Source of the DNA: DASTFP01 sp963816855
GTDB taxonomy: Bacteria; Verrucomicrobiota; Verrucomicrobiia; Chthoniobacterales; Terrimicrobiaceae
Direction: 5' to 3'
Assembly: GCA_963816855.1 (NCBI GenBank)
Contig: CAWFMA010000003.1
Coordinates: 1-64,000, forward strand
DNA length: 64,000 nt
Below, in pieces: positions 19,361 through 29,104 of the stretch (its first letter is position 1; every line of letters starts with the position of its first letter). The notes beneath the pieces are model-generated. The model worked only from the letters and a program-made list of their open reading frames with translations, was not told the DNA's origin and did no database searches. The translations under genes were made by a program, and so were the position numbers.

Positions 19361-20421
19361 TCAGAACGGCGAGTCCGGGAAGTAGAACTCCTTAGCGTTC
19401 TCCTTGGTGATCAGCACCGAAGGAATGATGGTCTCGTCCGGCAGCTTCTCGCCCTTGAGCCGCGCTTCGGCAGTCAGCTTGATCGCGTCGTACATGAACT
19501 TCGGCGAATAGGACACGTTGGCCTGGATCAGCGGGTTGCTTGCCGTCCATCAGCGTCTTGATCGCAGCCCTTGGCACCGGCACCGCCGAAAACGATCTTG
19601 ATGTCGTTGCGCTTGGCCTGCTCGATGGCCTTGAGCACACCCACCGCCATGTCGTCGTCGGCCGCCCATACCGCGTCGATCTTCTTGAAGCGCGTCAGGT
19701 AGTCCTGCATCACCTTGAAGGCATCGTCGCGGTTCCAGTTGCCGTGCTTGGCGTCCAGCATCTTGATGTCCGGATAGTTCTTCATGCACGGCGTTGAAGG
19801 CGTCCATGCGCTCGTTGTCGAGCGTGGTCGGAATGCCGCGCAGCGACAACGATGTTGCCCTTGCCGTTCAGGGCCTTGGCCAGGTACTCGGCCGGCGACC
19901 TTGCCGAAGGCCGTGTTGTCACCGGCCACGTAGGCGTCCTGCGCGCTGGTGTCGGTGAGGCCGCGGTCGACCACGGTCACGTAGACGCCCTTGTTCTTGA
20001 GCTGTGCAACCGGCTTGGTCAGCGACGCCGATTCGAACGGGAAGATGACCAGCGTGTTGATCTTGCTCACCGTCAGCAGATCCTGCAGCTGGTTCGCCTG
20101 CTCGGGGGCGCTCCCCGCAGTCTTGACGGTGATCTTCAGCCCGGGATGGGCCTTTTCGAGCTCCTTCTTGGCCTCGTTGGCCCAGAAGACGATGCCGCCG
20201 GTGAAGCTGTGCGTGGCGGCAGGGATGGACACGCCCAGGTTGACCGGCTCCTCCGCGAGTCCAGCCGAGCTGGCGCAGAGCAATCCCAGCGCAGTGGCAA
20301 CAAGAGCCAATTTGCGGATGCTAAATTTGGAGATTGGTCGAGCGGCCACGACAGCGGCGCGAGTGAAGGCCTCGAAGTTTGGCGTTCTCTTTTTGTGTCG
20401 AATTGATGCGGGGGTAATCAT
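19361..20421 (-). pseudogene. rbsB: Ribose-type sugar-binding protein, frameshifted copy
   Basis: The reading MITPASIRHKKRTPNFEAF with signal ALGLLCASSAGLAEEPVNLG is clean until about 19895. It then needs one-base corrections near 19895, 19845, 19785, 19563 and 19545 to continue as AVWAADDDMAVGVLKAIEQA. The stop aligns with that of the downstream paralogue (PDSPF). Most corrections remove an extra G or C. Codon use is strongly GC-ending, more so than in the intact downstream copy. The protein would be the periplasmic receptor of the RbsAC importer, but as written it is not translatable in full. Confidence 0.8.
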
Positions 20422-20489
20422 AGATTCAAGTTTCTGGGTTCATTTATCGTTCTCCAACTCGGAGACGAAATAAAGTGCGGACTTCACCC

Positions 20490-21546
20490 TCATTTGCGTC
20501 TGCGCTGCAGGAAGGCGACGACGATGATCACGAAACCCTGCACCGCCGCGTTCAGGTACACGCTGATGATGTTGGTCAGGTTCAGGATGTTGCTGATGAC
20601 CGACAAGCAGAATCGCGCCGATCACGGTGCCGGTGATGCTGCCGGCGCCGCCCTTCAGCGCGGTGCCGCCGACGATGACCGCGGCGATCGCTTCCAGTTC
20701 CCACAGCAGACCGGTGCGTCGGCGAAGCCGAGCCCAGTCGCGGCACGTACAGCAGGGTGGCGACGCCCACGCACACGCCCAGCAGCATGTAGGTGATGAT
20801 CTTAATGCGGTCGACATCGACCGCGGCATAGCGCGCCACCTGCTCGTTGGAGCCGATGGCCTGCACGTAGCGGCCGTAGGCGGTGCGGTTGAGGATCACG
20901 CCGCCGATCACCGCCACCACGACGAACACCCAGACCGGCACTGGGACGCCCAGCAGGCTTCCGTAGTATACCGGGCTGTAGACGTCGGACAGAGTGTTGT
21001 CGAGCGTGATGGCGCCGCCGTTGGCGAAGTAGGTCAGGTACGCGCGGAAGATGCCCAGCGTGCCCAGCGTGACGATGAAGGGCTCGATGCGCCCCTGGTG
21101 ATGAGCAGGCCGTGCGCCAGGCCGAAAACGGCGCCCAGCAGCACGCGCGAACGCCATGCCGAGCATCACCGCGACCAGCGGCGAACGAGCGCCGGACGCT
21201 CCGAGCGCGTTCATCAACAGGATGACGCAGCCCGGCGATCAGCGCCGCCATCGAGCCGACCGACAGGTCGATGCCGCCCGAGATGATGACGAAGCACATG
21301 CCCACGGCGATGATGCCGATGAAGGCAGTGCGGGTCAGCACGTTCATGGCGTTGTCGAAGGTGGCGAAGTCGCGGATTGAGCAGCGTGCCGGCGATGCAC
21401 AGCAGCACGAGGCCGACGACCGGCCCGATTCCGTGCAGGCGGGCCGCCCACGACCGAACTGCGGCCGCTCCGGCCGCGCCCCGTGTCGGGGCCTTAGTGG
21501 TTTCCGGTTGCGGGGTGGCAGGGGTCTTTGGGGGTTCCCGTTGCAT
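20490..21546 (-). pseudogene. rbsC: Ribose-type ABC permease RbsC, multiply frameshifted
   Basis: Starting at ATG 21546 the fragments in order are ARLHGIGPVVGLVLLCIAG, MNVLTRTAFIGIIAVGMCFV, IISGGIDLSVGSMAALIAG, RIEPFIVTLGTLGIFRAYLT, ELEAIAAVIVGGTALKGGAG and VVAFLQRRRK. These are the standard landmarks of RbsC/XylH permeases. At least six one-base shifts break the frame. The permease would form the membrane channel with RbsA and the two RbsB receptors. Confidence 0.8.
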
Positions 21547-23052
21547 AGTGTGTTCCGGTGGCATGACGCAATCAGATGCCTCTTCGCTCAGGTGTTCGGC
21601 ATCGAGCGTGGCTTGCAAGCGACCCGCGCGCATCACGGCGACGCGGTCGCACAGGCCGATCAGTTCAATCAGCTCGGACGAGATGACGATCACAGCCGCG
21701 CCCTTCGTTCGCGCCAGTCTTCTGGATCAGGAAATAGATGTCGCGCTTCGCGCCGACGTCGACGCCGCGCGTCGGTTCGTCCAGCACCACCACGCGCGGA
21801 TCGGGATGCAGCACCTTGGCCAGTGCCAGCTTCTGCTGGTTGCCGCCGGACAACGACGAGGCGCGAATGTCCAACGAACCCGTGCGGATGCCGAATGTCT
21901 TCGACCGCCGTTCGCAAGGCTGCAGTTCCGCCTTCGGGTTCAACCACGGGTTCGCATAGCGTTTCAGCGCCATCAGCGTCAGGTTCTCGCGCAGGCCGAA
22001 GTGCGACGTGCAGCCCCTTGCCCTTGCGGTCTTCGCTGAGATAGGTCAGGCCCTGGTCGGCCGCATCGCGCGGATTGCGAAAGCTGCACGGCGCGGCCGC
22101 TCAGTTCGATGCGATCGGCACGGTGCTCGCGCAGACCCAGCAGTCCCTCGAACAACTCGGTGCGCCCGGCACCCACCAGCCCGGCAAAACCCAGGATCTC
22201 GCCGGGTCGCACTTCGAAGCTCACATCCTGGGCCCAGCCCGGGACGGTGAAGTTCCGCACCCTGCAACAGCGGCTGCTGTTCGGTCTCTCTAGCTGCGGG
22301 TGTCTTGGACGGGAACAGATCGGATAGCTCACGGCCCACCATCAGGTTGGCCATCTGCTGCCGCGTAACGTTGCGGGTGAGCTCACGCGCGACGAAGCGC
22401 CCGTCGCGCATCACGATCACCTCGTCGGTGATGCGCTCTACTTCGTCGAGCTTGTGCGAGATGTAGACGCATCGTCACGCCGTCCGCATTGCAGTTGGGC
22501 GATCAGCTTGAACAGACGTTCGGTCTCGCCGGGGGTTAGCGTTGCGGTGGGCTCGTCCATGATCAGCAGCCGTGCCTTGCGCGCAAGGGCCTTGGCGATT
22601 TCGACCAACTGCTTCTCGGCGACGATCAAATTCCGCACCTTGGTGTCGGGGTCGACTTTCAGCCCGACCTGCTCCAGCACCACCGCGGCCTCGCTGCGCA
22701 TCGTCGTCATCGTCGAGCAACCAGCCGCGCTTCTTCTCGTGGCCGAGGAAGATGTTCTGCGCGATGGTCAGGTCGTCGGCGAGGTTGAATTCCTGATGGA
22801 TCAGCACGATGCCCTGCGGCCTCGGCGGCGCGCGAGCCACTGAAATGCACCGCACGGCCGTTGATGCGCACCTCACCGCCGCTGAGTGCCTCGTAGCCGG
22901 CGAGGATCTTCATCAGGGTCGATTTGCCGGCGCCGTTCTCGCCCGAGCAAGCCGTAGACGCGCCCGGGTTCGAGCGCAAGGCTCACGCCATGCAGCACGC
23001 GCACCGGCCCGAAGGACTTGACGACCTCGTGGAACTCAACGGCGACACTCAT
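21494..23052 (-). pseudogene. rbsA: Ribose-type ABC ATPase RbsA (tandem ATPase), multiply frameshifted
   Basis: ATG 23052 opens MSVAVEFHEVVKSFGPVR. The Walker A GENGAGKSTLMKILAGY, Q-loop LIHQEFNLADDL, signature/Walker B of the first domain (LLIMDEPTATLT), the linker FTVPGWAQDVSFEVRPGE, and the second-domain LSGGNQQKLALAKVL plus VVVLDEPTRGVDVGAKRDIY are all present. More than eight one-base insertions, mostly G or C, interrupt them. The end LRHATGTHYATG overlaps rbsC. Such fused double ATPases energise sugar import of the RbsBC type. Confidence 0.82.
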
Positions 23053-23267
23053 CGCTCAATTTCGCGCAACTTCAGATCTGACCGAAGAAATCTCTCATCG
23101 GGGGGCTGGGGGACCTATCTCTAATCAGGGGATAGTTTTGGAACCGAACTAAAAGAGTCAAGCGAAAAGGGGTTCTCCTCACCGGCCAACGCGACCACCG
23201 GAGAAGTCAGTGATCCATTGTGGGTCGTTTTTACGTATCGCCCGAAAACGGCTCGCTGCCACCAGCT

Positions 23268-23807
23268 TCAGGTGCTTTGGTGCCGAGGCCTAAGGAGCTT
23301 ATGCGCACAGGCTCGAGCAACCGTGACCGGATGAGCGAGGAGCGTCTCAAGTCGCCCAAGAACGGTTTGAGGATCGTGGTAGAGTCCCACCTGGTTTAAC
23401 ACGCTTCCCCGGTCGTAGTAAATGCGCTCACCGGCAAGCGCTCCCGCCTCATCGAACGTGTAAAGTCCGCATAGGGGAAACGTAACTCGTCGACCGGTAG
23501 GTGGGAGACCGCGCCAGGACCCGAGGTGCGTACCGCTAATGCGCACTTCCAGGGCGACGCCATTCTCGGCTGCAAGGCAGTGGACGATGTCGATATGGAG
23601 ATCTGGAAGCGAGGTGAGGAGGTCCTTATAATAGCCATGCACTGCGTCCGGCCCCTCATGGTGTTCACCCCAAGGTTCGTCGTCATACCATGCCCGGTGA
23701 CCAAAGGTGGCCATGATTCCTGGCAGGTCGTGGGCGTTTTCGCAACGCACGTGTTCTTCTACGAGTGCTAGTTGAGCGCGGGCGCGCTCACTAAGAATGG
23801 CGGTCAT
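23268..23807 (-). CDS. SnoaL-like / ester-cyclase family protein
   Basis: The 180-residue product starts at MTAILSERARAQLALVEEHV; longer upstream open sequence lacks family character. It has the NTF2-like cone fold of SnoaL polyketide cyclases and related proteins: the motifs are GIMATFGHRAWYDDEPWGEH, HEGPDAVHGYYKDLLTSLPD, LHIDIVHCLAAENGVALEV and LPPTGRRVTFPLCGLYTFD. The family includes cyclases, isomerases and many proteins of unknown reaction, so no substrate is assigned. It stands alone between the rbs operon and a small hypothetical gene. Confidence 0.8.
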   Translation of the reverse strand: MTAILSERARAQLALVEEHVRCENAHDLPGIMATFGHRAWYDDEPWGEHHEGPDAVHGYYKDLLTSLPDLHIDIVHCLAAENGVALEVRISGTHLGSWRGLPPTGRRVTFPLCGLYTFDEAGALAGERIYYDRGSVLNQVGLYHDPQTVLGRLETLLAHPVTVARACAHKLLRPRHQST

Positions 23808-24101
23808 AGTATCTTGTGGTTCTCTCAGGATGGAGCCGTGCGACGTATCTGATCGCCCCCGCCCGACGATTTGATCGAGCGAATTCCGGGACCCGCGAGC
23901 GCCCCAAACGCCTCGAAAAAAGTCCGCCGATCTGCATCGTCCCGGACCATTTATGCTCGCCCACCTTGCGTTACAGATCCTCCCGGTAAATTCTCTTCGT
24001 ATTCGACCTGTCCTCGCACCTGGATATCGAGCTTTCTGCCAGTAAGTCAAATAAACGATGGCGGGCCCACTTTCTTGGTTTCTACATATCTCCGGCGCGT
24101 A

Positions 24102-24371
24102 CTAAGATAGGCTTCTTCTCGCACAATCGATGAGCCTCTCGCGTCCTGCAGAAGGTTGGATTTGTTCCTTGCAGGCTTTGACAACGCTTTCGACGGTTGA
24201 GCGGGGCTTTTTTGGAAAGTCTCTGCAAATCTTGTCCACAACGTGTTCAATCTCCCAGTCCTGCCAGGAACCTGTGTCGAGGTTTCGGGAAGGTTTTAAG
24301 AAATCGTCTCGCATAGGAGTTGGAATATGCAACCAACTCCGAGGTCCAAAGTCGAGCGGGTCCGGACGCAA
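24102..24371 (-). CDS. Small hypothetical protein
   Basis: This 89-residue frame (or 70 residues from an internal ATG at 24314) contains an amphipathic, charged segment: SWQDWEIEHVVDKICRDFP, KKPRSTVESVVKACKEQI and GRERLIDCARRSL. It looks like a helical DNA- or protein-binding domain and has no signal or membrane segment. I do not recognise a family. The codon pattern looks coding, and no competing frame is better. Confidence 0.45.
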   Translation of the reverse strand: MRPDPLDFGPRSWLHIPTPMRDDFLKPSRNLDTGSWQDWEIEHVVDKICRDFPKKPRSTVESVVKACKEQIQPSAGRERLIDCARRSLS

Positions 24372-24824
24372 TCTTCTTTCAAGGCCGAAGGTCCTCGATC
24401 GGCCGCGCGCTTCGAGCAGGTTGGCGCGAAATCTTACCGACTGGCGGACATTCGCGGCACGCCATGCGGCTTACGAGGCCCGCGCCCGAAAGCTATCAGA
24501 CTGCCAAGCCTGGTTTGATGCCACCCCTACTGCTGATGCCGCAGGCGAAAGATCGCGCGAACTCTCTCGGGGCAGCAGATCAGGACGGTCCCTCGAGCTT
24601 TTGATGCCATTGACGATTTTTCGCGGCCTTTGAGCGCAGCGTGAATGAGCGCTACTTGTCACCGGCGCCTCTGCTAACAAGCTTGCTCAGCCCGAACCCG
24701 AACTCACCATCAGATCGCTTCTCATCGTGAATCACCAGCACGGATCTCTGAGATAATCAGCAGCTTTCGCTGCTTTTCGAGTGGCAATCGTCGAGAACCT
24801 TCTTAGGTTCTGAGGACGAGTTCT
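24372..24824. other. Intergenic stretch, no gene recognised
   Basis: This is 450 bases of mixed composition between a minus-strand hypothetical and the plus-strand phosphatase. I see no RNA gene or repeat in it. The last 60 bases probably hold the phosphatase promoter. Confidence 0.4.
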
Positions 24825-25364
24825 ATGCCCTCCCCCATCACACGCGTTCCCCGGATCCACGTCTGCGGCGTTCCAGAACTTGATGCGTCGCTCAAAAGAC
24901 GCTTCAGCCATATCGTCTCAATCTGGGATCCCGAGTGGATCGAACGCGGCGGCGTCGAGGATGAGCTTCGCCGGCGAATCTTCGAGAAGACACGGCTGCA
25001 TGTCGCCTATTTTCACGACGTCAGCACGGAAGAAACGGGGCGGATAGCACCGGTGGAGGATGATCTTCGCCGGATTCTTGCCTTCACCCGGGAACTCGAG
25101 GCTGACTCCGAGATTTTGGTCCATTGCTGGGCCGGCATCTCGCGTTCGACCGCGGTGGCCTACGCCATTCTCTGCCAAGCGACCGGGCCGGAACGCGAAA
25201 GGGAATGCATCGAGGCGGTCATCGCCGCGCGCCCGCAGGCCTTTCCCAACAGTCTTATTGTCGAACTATGCGACAAGATCCTGGAGCGAGGGGGCTCCAT
25301 GCGCCGCGTCTGCGACGAGATGCTTTCGGAGATTTTTTCCGGTCTCGGGCGCAGGAGCAATTAG
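24825..25364 (+). CDS. Protein tyrosine / dual-specificity phosphatase-like protein
   Basis: The 179-residue protein carries the cysteine phosphatase signature HCWAGISRS (HCX5R, His100-Cys101-Arg107) following a short beta strand SEILVH. Upstream, VSIWDPEWIERGG and HVAYFHDVSTEE fit the phosphatase alpha/beta fold, with an aspartate available as general acid. A cytosolic role dephosphorylating proteins or small phosphate esters is likely. It is monocistronic and converges on the glnK-amt operon; the shared hairpin at 25471 separates them. Confidence 0.8.
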   Translation: MPSPITRVPRIHVCGVPELDASLKRRFSHIVSIWDPEWIERGGVEDELRRRIFEKTRLHVAYFHDVSTEETGRIAPVEDDLRRILAFTRELEADSEILVHCWAGISRSTAVAYAILCQATGPERERECIEAVIAARPQAFPNSLIVELCDKILERGGSMRRVCDEMLSEIFSGLGRRSN

Positions 25365-25470
25365 GCGCACGATCGCTGCGAACCGCTGCGTTTGGCATCG
25401 GCGCCATTCCATTGGCGGTTCGAAATTCCAAACGCCGACCTGACAGCTTCCGCGACCCTCCGGAGCAGAG

Positions 25471-25504
25471 AAAGCCGGCGGAGTGCGTCGACCCCGCCGG
25501 CTTT
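25471..25504. terminator. Bidirectional rho-independent-like terminator
   Basis: AAAGCCGGCGG pairs perfectly with CCGCCGGCTTT across a 12-base loop, with A/T-rich ends on both sides. It lies between the convergent phosphatase and glnK genes and could stop both transcripts. Confidence 0.75.
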
Positions 25505-25530
25505 GCTTGTCTCCTTGCTAAGCTCTAGTT

Positions 25531-25869
25531 TTAAACGGCCTTTTCGCCTGTTTCGTCGGTGCGGATTCTGATCGCCTCCTCGACCGGCGAGACAAACACT
25601 TTCCCGTCCCCGATCTTTCCGGTTTTGGCCGCCTTGACGATCGCGCCCACGGCGCTTTCGAGAAGGGAATCGCCGAGGACGACTTCGATTTTGATTTTCG
25701 GCAGGAAATCGACGGTGTATTCGCTGCCGCGATAGATTTCGGTGTGTCCCTTTTGCCGGCCGAAGCCCTTGACCTCGCTGACGGTCATTCCCTCAATCCC
25801 CAAATCCGCCAAGGCGTCTTTGACTTCTTCCAGCTTAAAAGGCTTGATGATTGCTTCGATCTTTTTCAT
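25531..25869 (-). CDS. glnK: P-II nitrogen regulatory protein GlnK
   Basis: Started at MKKIEAIIKPFKLEEVKDAL, the protein is the standard 112 residues. An upstream ATG at 25893 would add eight residues. The T-loop contains the uridylylation tyrosine (Y51 in GSEYTVDF), and the C-terminal nucleotide-binding segment GKIGDGKVFVSPVEEAIRIR is intact. P-II trimers sense 2-oxoglutarate and ATP/ADP and block the ammonium channel when nitrogen is plentiful. It lies 29 bases after amt; the order amt then glnK is the reverse of the common glnK-amtB. Confidence 0.95.
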   Translation of the reverse strand: MKKIEAIIKPFKLEEVKDALADLGIEGMTVSEVKGFGRQKGHTEIYRGSEYTVDFLPKIKIEVVLGDSLLESAVGAIVKAAKTGKIGDGKVFVSPVEEAIRIRTDETGEKAV

Positions 25870-25898
25870 GACTGCAGATTCCTCGAATTCCAAATGCC

Positions 25899-27398
25899 TT
25901 AGCTGAGGATGTATCCCTCTTCGCCGTGATCGGCAAGGTCGAGTCCCTGCGACTCACCGTCCGGACTTGGACGGAGACCGACCACCGCTTTGACAATGAA
26001 GGCGATGATCGTCGTCGCCACGATAGCAAGAACGAGCGTAACACCAATAGCTCCGAGCTGAGCCTTCCAGACCGTGTGGCTTTCCACCAGCGCCTTGAGG
26101 CCGTTTTTTCCTGCCACCGCGTCGGAAACCAGGTTCGCGTTGACTTCGGAGGTCGCCAGAACCCCAGTCAGGAAGGCTCCCAGCGTTCCACCCACCGCGT
26201 GGACGCCGAAAGTGTCGAGCGCATCATCATAGCCAAGCGCCGGCTTGAGGTAGGTGACCGCCAGGAAGGGAATGAGTCCCGCAAAAAAGCCGATAACCAT
26301 CGCGCCCGTGGAATTCACGAAGCCGCAAGCCGGCGTGATGACGACCAGGCCTCCCACTGCTCCCGAGCAGAAGCCCAAGACACTCGGCTTGCCCTTGGTG
26401 ACTGCCTCAGCCATCGCCCAAACAAACGAGCCGGTGGCCGTGGCGAGCGTCGTGGTGAGAAACGCATTCGCGGCGATGCCGTCGGCCCCCACCGCGCTAC
26501 CGGCATTAAACCCGTACCAGCCGACCCAAAGCATTCCGGTCCCAACCATGCAGAGCACCAAACTGTGAGGAGGCATAGGCTCCTTGCCGTGGCCTGCTCG
26601 CTTGCCGAGAACTAGGCACAAGATCAGCGCGGTCCAGCCGGACGACATGTGCACAACTGTCCCGCCGGCAAAGTCGATCGCCGGGATCTTGGCATCCGCG
26701 TTCCAGACACCGTTCATCATTCCCGTCGCTCCCCAAACCATGTGGGCAAGCGGGAAATAAACGGCGAACATCCACAGGAACACAAATGCCATCACCGCCC
26801 AAAACTTCATTCGCTCGGCGGTCGCTCCGAAAATCAGCGCGGGCGTAATGATCGCAAAGGTCAACTGGAAGATGCAAAAGACGCTTTGCGAAACCCAATA
26901 CGAATAGCCTGTATTTGGAGCGGACGTCACACCCTTAAGGAAGAAGAATTCACTCCCACCAAGGAAGGGGCTTGCGAAGCTCGTTCCAAAAACCAGGCTG
27001 TAACCGACTGCCCACCACAAAATGGTGACCAAGCCGGTGATGCCAAAGCACATCGCCAGGATTGAAAGAACGTTCTTCGCGCGCACCAACCCGCCGTAAA
27101 AGAGGGCGAGACCCGGCAGCGTCATGAACAACACGAACGCGGAGGACGTCATCATCCAGGCGTTGTGACCAGGACCAGAAGCACCTACCAAGCTGCTGCC
27201 CGTGGGATCCCCGTTATTCACATAGGCTTCAAGCCCCTTCACCCGATCTTCAATAGTGGGGGGCGGGGTTGCCGCCGGAGCAGCCGCCGCAGTGGCTGGG
27301 GTTTCCTGCTGCGCGAATGTTCTTTCGGTAAGAAAGACCCAACTGCAGGCCACCACGGCCAAAGTAAGGGTCGAAAATAAGAGTTTTCGTTTGAACAT
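25899..27398 (-). CDS. amt: Ammonium transporter Amt
   Basis: The 499-residue protein begins with a cleavable signal (MFKRKLLFSTLTLAVVACSW). A 45-residue Ala/Pro-rich linker follows, then an 11-helix Amt core. Landmarks are FVLFMTLPGLALFYGGLVRA, the first pore histidine in HMSSGWTALILCL and the second in HAVGGTLGAFLTG. It conducts ammonium across the inner membrane. It is first in a two-gene operon with glnK, and a near-consensus sigma-54 promoter lies about 80 bases upstream, so expression is probably induced on nitrogen limitation. Confidence 0.95.
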   Translation of the reverse strand: MFKRKLLFSTLTLAVVACSWVFLTERTFAQQETPATAAAAPAATPPPTIEDRVKGLEAYVNNGDPTGSSLVGASGPGHNAWMMTSSAFVLFMTLPGLALFYGGLVRAKNVLSILAMCFGITGLVTILWWAVGYSLVFGTSFASPFLGGSEFFFLKGVTSAPNTGYSYWVSQSVFCIFQLTFAIITPALIFGATAERMKFWAVMAFVFLWMFAVYFPLAHMVWGATGMMNGVWNADAKIPAIDFAGGTVVHMSSGWTALILCLVLGKRAGHGKEPMPPHSLVLCMVGTGMLWVGWYGFNAGSAVGADGIAANAFLTTTLATATGSFVWAMAEAVTKGKPSVLGFCSGAVGGLVVITPACGFVNSTGAMVIGFFAGLIPFLAVTYLKPALGYDDALDTFGVHAVGGTLGAFLTGVLATSEVNANLVSDAVAGKNGLKALVESHTVWKAQLGAIGVTLVLAIVATTIIAFIVKAVVGLRPSPDGESQGLDLADHGEEGYILS

Positions 27399-27476
27399 GG
27401 GTCTTGAACGTCTGTGTTATTTGTTGCTGGTGATGTGAGCTCCGCGCACCGAGACGCGCAGCGGCAACAAAGAAAA

Positions 27477-27491
27477 GCAATCCCCATGCCA
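27477..27491 (-). promoter_or_regulatory. Sigma-54 promoter of amt-glnK
   Basis: On the minus strand the sequence is TGGCATGGGGATTGC. It matches the sigma-54 consensus TGGCACGNNNNTTGC with the GG and GC elements correctly spaced. Transcription would start near 27465, giving a leader of about 67 bases. Confidence 0.65.
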
Positions 27492-27674
27492 AGCTTTCTA
27501 GCTCAAAAGTCCGTTCTTACTGGATTTCAGGGAATTGCAGTTTGCAGCCAGGGAGATTGTCCATTTTGCTACAACCCGGATCCTTGAATTGGCTTTTTTC
27601 TGAGCACCCAGCTTGAACGCACAGCGGAAACCAATCGGGCGACCCGACAACTACGAAATTCGGCTTTGAAAGGT

Positions 27675-28334
27675 CTATGCCCCGGTTCTTTGCTTCTCCA
27701 ACCGCGCTTTGACGAACTCCCAAACGATGGGAAGCACGGACACAATCACGATGCCGATGATGACAATGGTCAGATTCTCCCGCACGAACGGGAGATTGCC
27801 GAAGAAGAAGCCCGCGCCGACGAATAGTCCCACCCATAAGATTGCGCCGGTCACGTTATACAGAATGAATGTCGCGTAGGTCATCGTCCCGACTCCGGCG
27901 ACAAACGGCGCGAAGGTGCGGACGATCGGCACGAACCTGGCCAGGATAATCGCCCGTCCCCCATATTTTTCGTAGAAGGCGTGAGCCTTGAGGAGGTGTT
28001 CCTTCTTGAGGAACCGGCTCGATTCATAATGAAAGACCTTTGGCCCGACCCATTTCCCGATACCGTAGTTCACGGTGTCGCCCAGAATTGCCGCCGCGAG
28101 CAGAATCGGGAGGACAATTTCCCAAGCCATCAATCCTTGGGCCGTCAACGCTCCGACGGCAAAGAGGAGCGAGTCACCCGGCAAAAACGGTGTGACCACG
28201 AGTCCCGTTTCGCAGAACACGATGATGAAAAGCAACGCATAGACCAGCACTCCATACTGCTGAATGAAAGCCACGAGGTGGTTTTCCGCATGCAGAATGA
28301 AGTCGATGAGTTGCTTTAGGAAATCCATGACCAA
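27675..28334 (-). CDS. DedA-family membrane protein
   Basis: This 219-residue protein has five to six hydrophobic segments and the DedA signatures: FCETGLVVTPFLPGDSLLF with the conserved acidic residues, GDTVNYGIGKWVG, and ARFVPIVRTFAPFVAGVG with its paired arginines. The family acts in lipid (undecaprenyl phosphate or phospholipid) translocation and envelope homeostasis and needs the proton-motive force. It is divergent from the UPF0114 gene to its right, with a 100-base shared upstream region. Confidence 0.92.
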   Translation of the reverse strand: MVMDFLKQLIDFILHAENHLVAFIQQYGVLVYALLFIIVFCETGLVVTPFLPGDSLLFAVGALTAQGLMAWEIVLPILLAAAILGDTVNYGIGKWVGPKVFHYESSRFLKKEHLLKAHAFYEKYGGRAIILARFVPIVRTFAPFVAGVGTMTYATFILYNVTGAILWVGLFVGAGFFFGNLPFVRENLTIVIIGIVIVSVLPIVWEFVKARLEKQRTGA

Positions 28335-28435
28335 CTCGAAGAGAACGCCAGCTTCCCGGTGATGGGAAGCATTTTCGCGCCCTCAACGGCCAGTTGCAGC
28401 CCGGTTCTGAAAAGTGTAAGGAACCCCACTCGCCC

Positions 28436-28970
28436 ATGAGTGAACCTTCGCGCGCACGCTATCAAAACACCCTCGGCAGCCTGATCTTCCTCAGCCGCTG
28501 GCTCCAGGCTCCGCTCTACGTCGGATTGATCGTGGCCCAGGGCGTCTATGTCTATCACTTCCTGGTCGAACTCATCCACCTGCTGACCGGGGCGGCACAC
28601 ATCGACGAAAAGCAAATCATGCTCACCGTTCTTGGGCTGATCGCCAACCTTCTGATCATGGTCATTGTTGGCGGATACGAGACGTTTGTCTCCCGCCTAA
28701 GATTGGAGGGGCATCCGGACGAGCCGGAATGGCTGTCGCACGTCAATGCGGGCGTGCTAAAAGTGAAGCTCGCGACGGCGTTGATCGGCATTTCTTCGAT
28801 CCATCTGCTCAAGACTTTTATCGGAATCGGCTTGCCGGGGGACCACTCCGGAAGTGGTCTTGTGGCAGGTGGTCGTTCACTTGACGTTCGTCGCCTCCGC
28901 GCTTCTGCTTGCCTGGACGGATAGGATCTCGTCCACGACGGCAGTGACCACCCGCGGAAGAGCGCACTAA
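28436..28970 (+). CDS. UPF0114 (YqhA-like) membrane protein, one frameshift
   Basis: The protein opens MSEPSRARYQNTLGSLIFLS and continues WLQAPLYVGLIVAQGVYVYH, with LTVLGLIANLLIMVIVGGYE and SRLRLEGHPDEPEW. These are hallmarks of the UPF0114 family of about 170-residue inner-membrane proteins of unknown function. After HLLKTFIGIG (near 28840) the frame must change by one base to read VVLWQVVVHLTFVASALLLA and ISSTTAVTTRGRAH, ending at 28970. Without the correction the protein ends earlier with an unrelated tail. This is one of the few frameshifts in the right-hand 40 kb. Confidence 0.8.
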
Positions 28971-29077
28971 CGAGCCGCCCTCGAGGGAAGGAAAGCCGGG
29001 ACTTCACGCCCGCGGATGACCTTTTCCAACCGCCGATTTCTCCGTTCGGCCGCGCTTTGGTATTGACGCGCGGACCG

Positions 29078-29092
29078 TGGAACGCCAGTTGC
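29078..29092 (+). promoter_or_regulatory. Sigma-54-like promoter just upstream of livJ
   Basis: TGGAACGCCAGTTGC matches TGGCACGNNNNTTGC at all defined positions but one. Its predicted start would be at about 29104, one base before the livJ ATG. Either the mRNA is leaderless or the match is fortuitous. Confidence 0.45.
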
Positions 29093-29104
29093 TAAGAAAA
29101 CACT

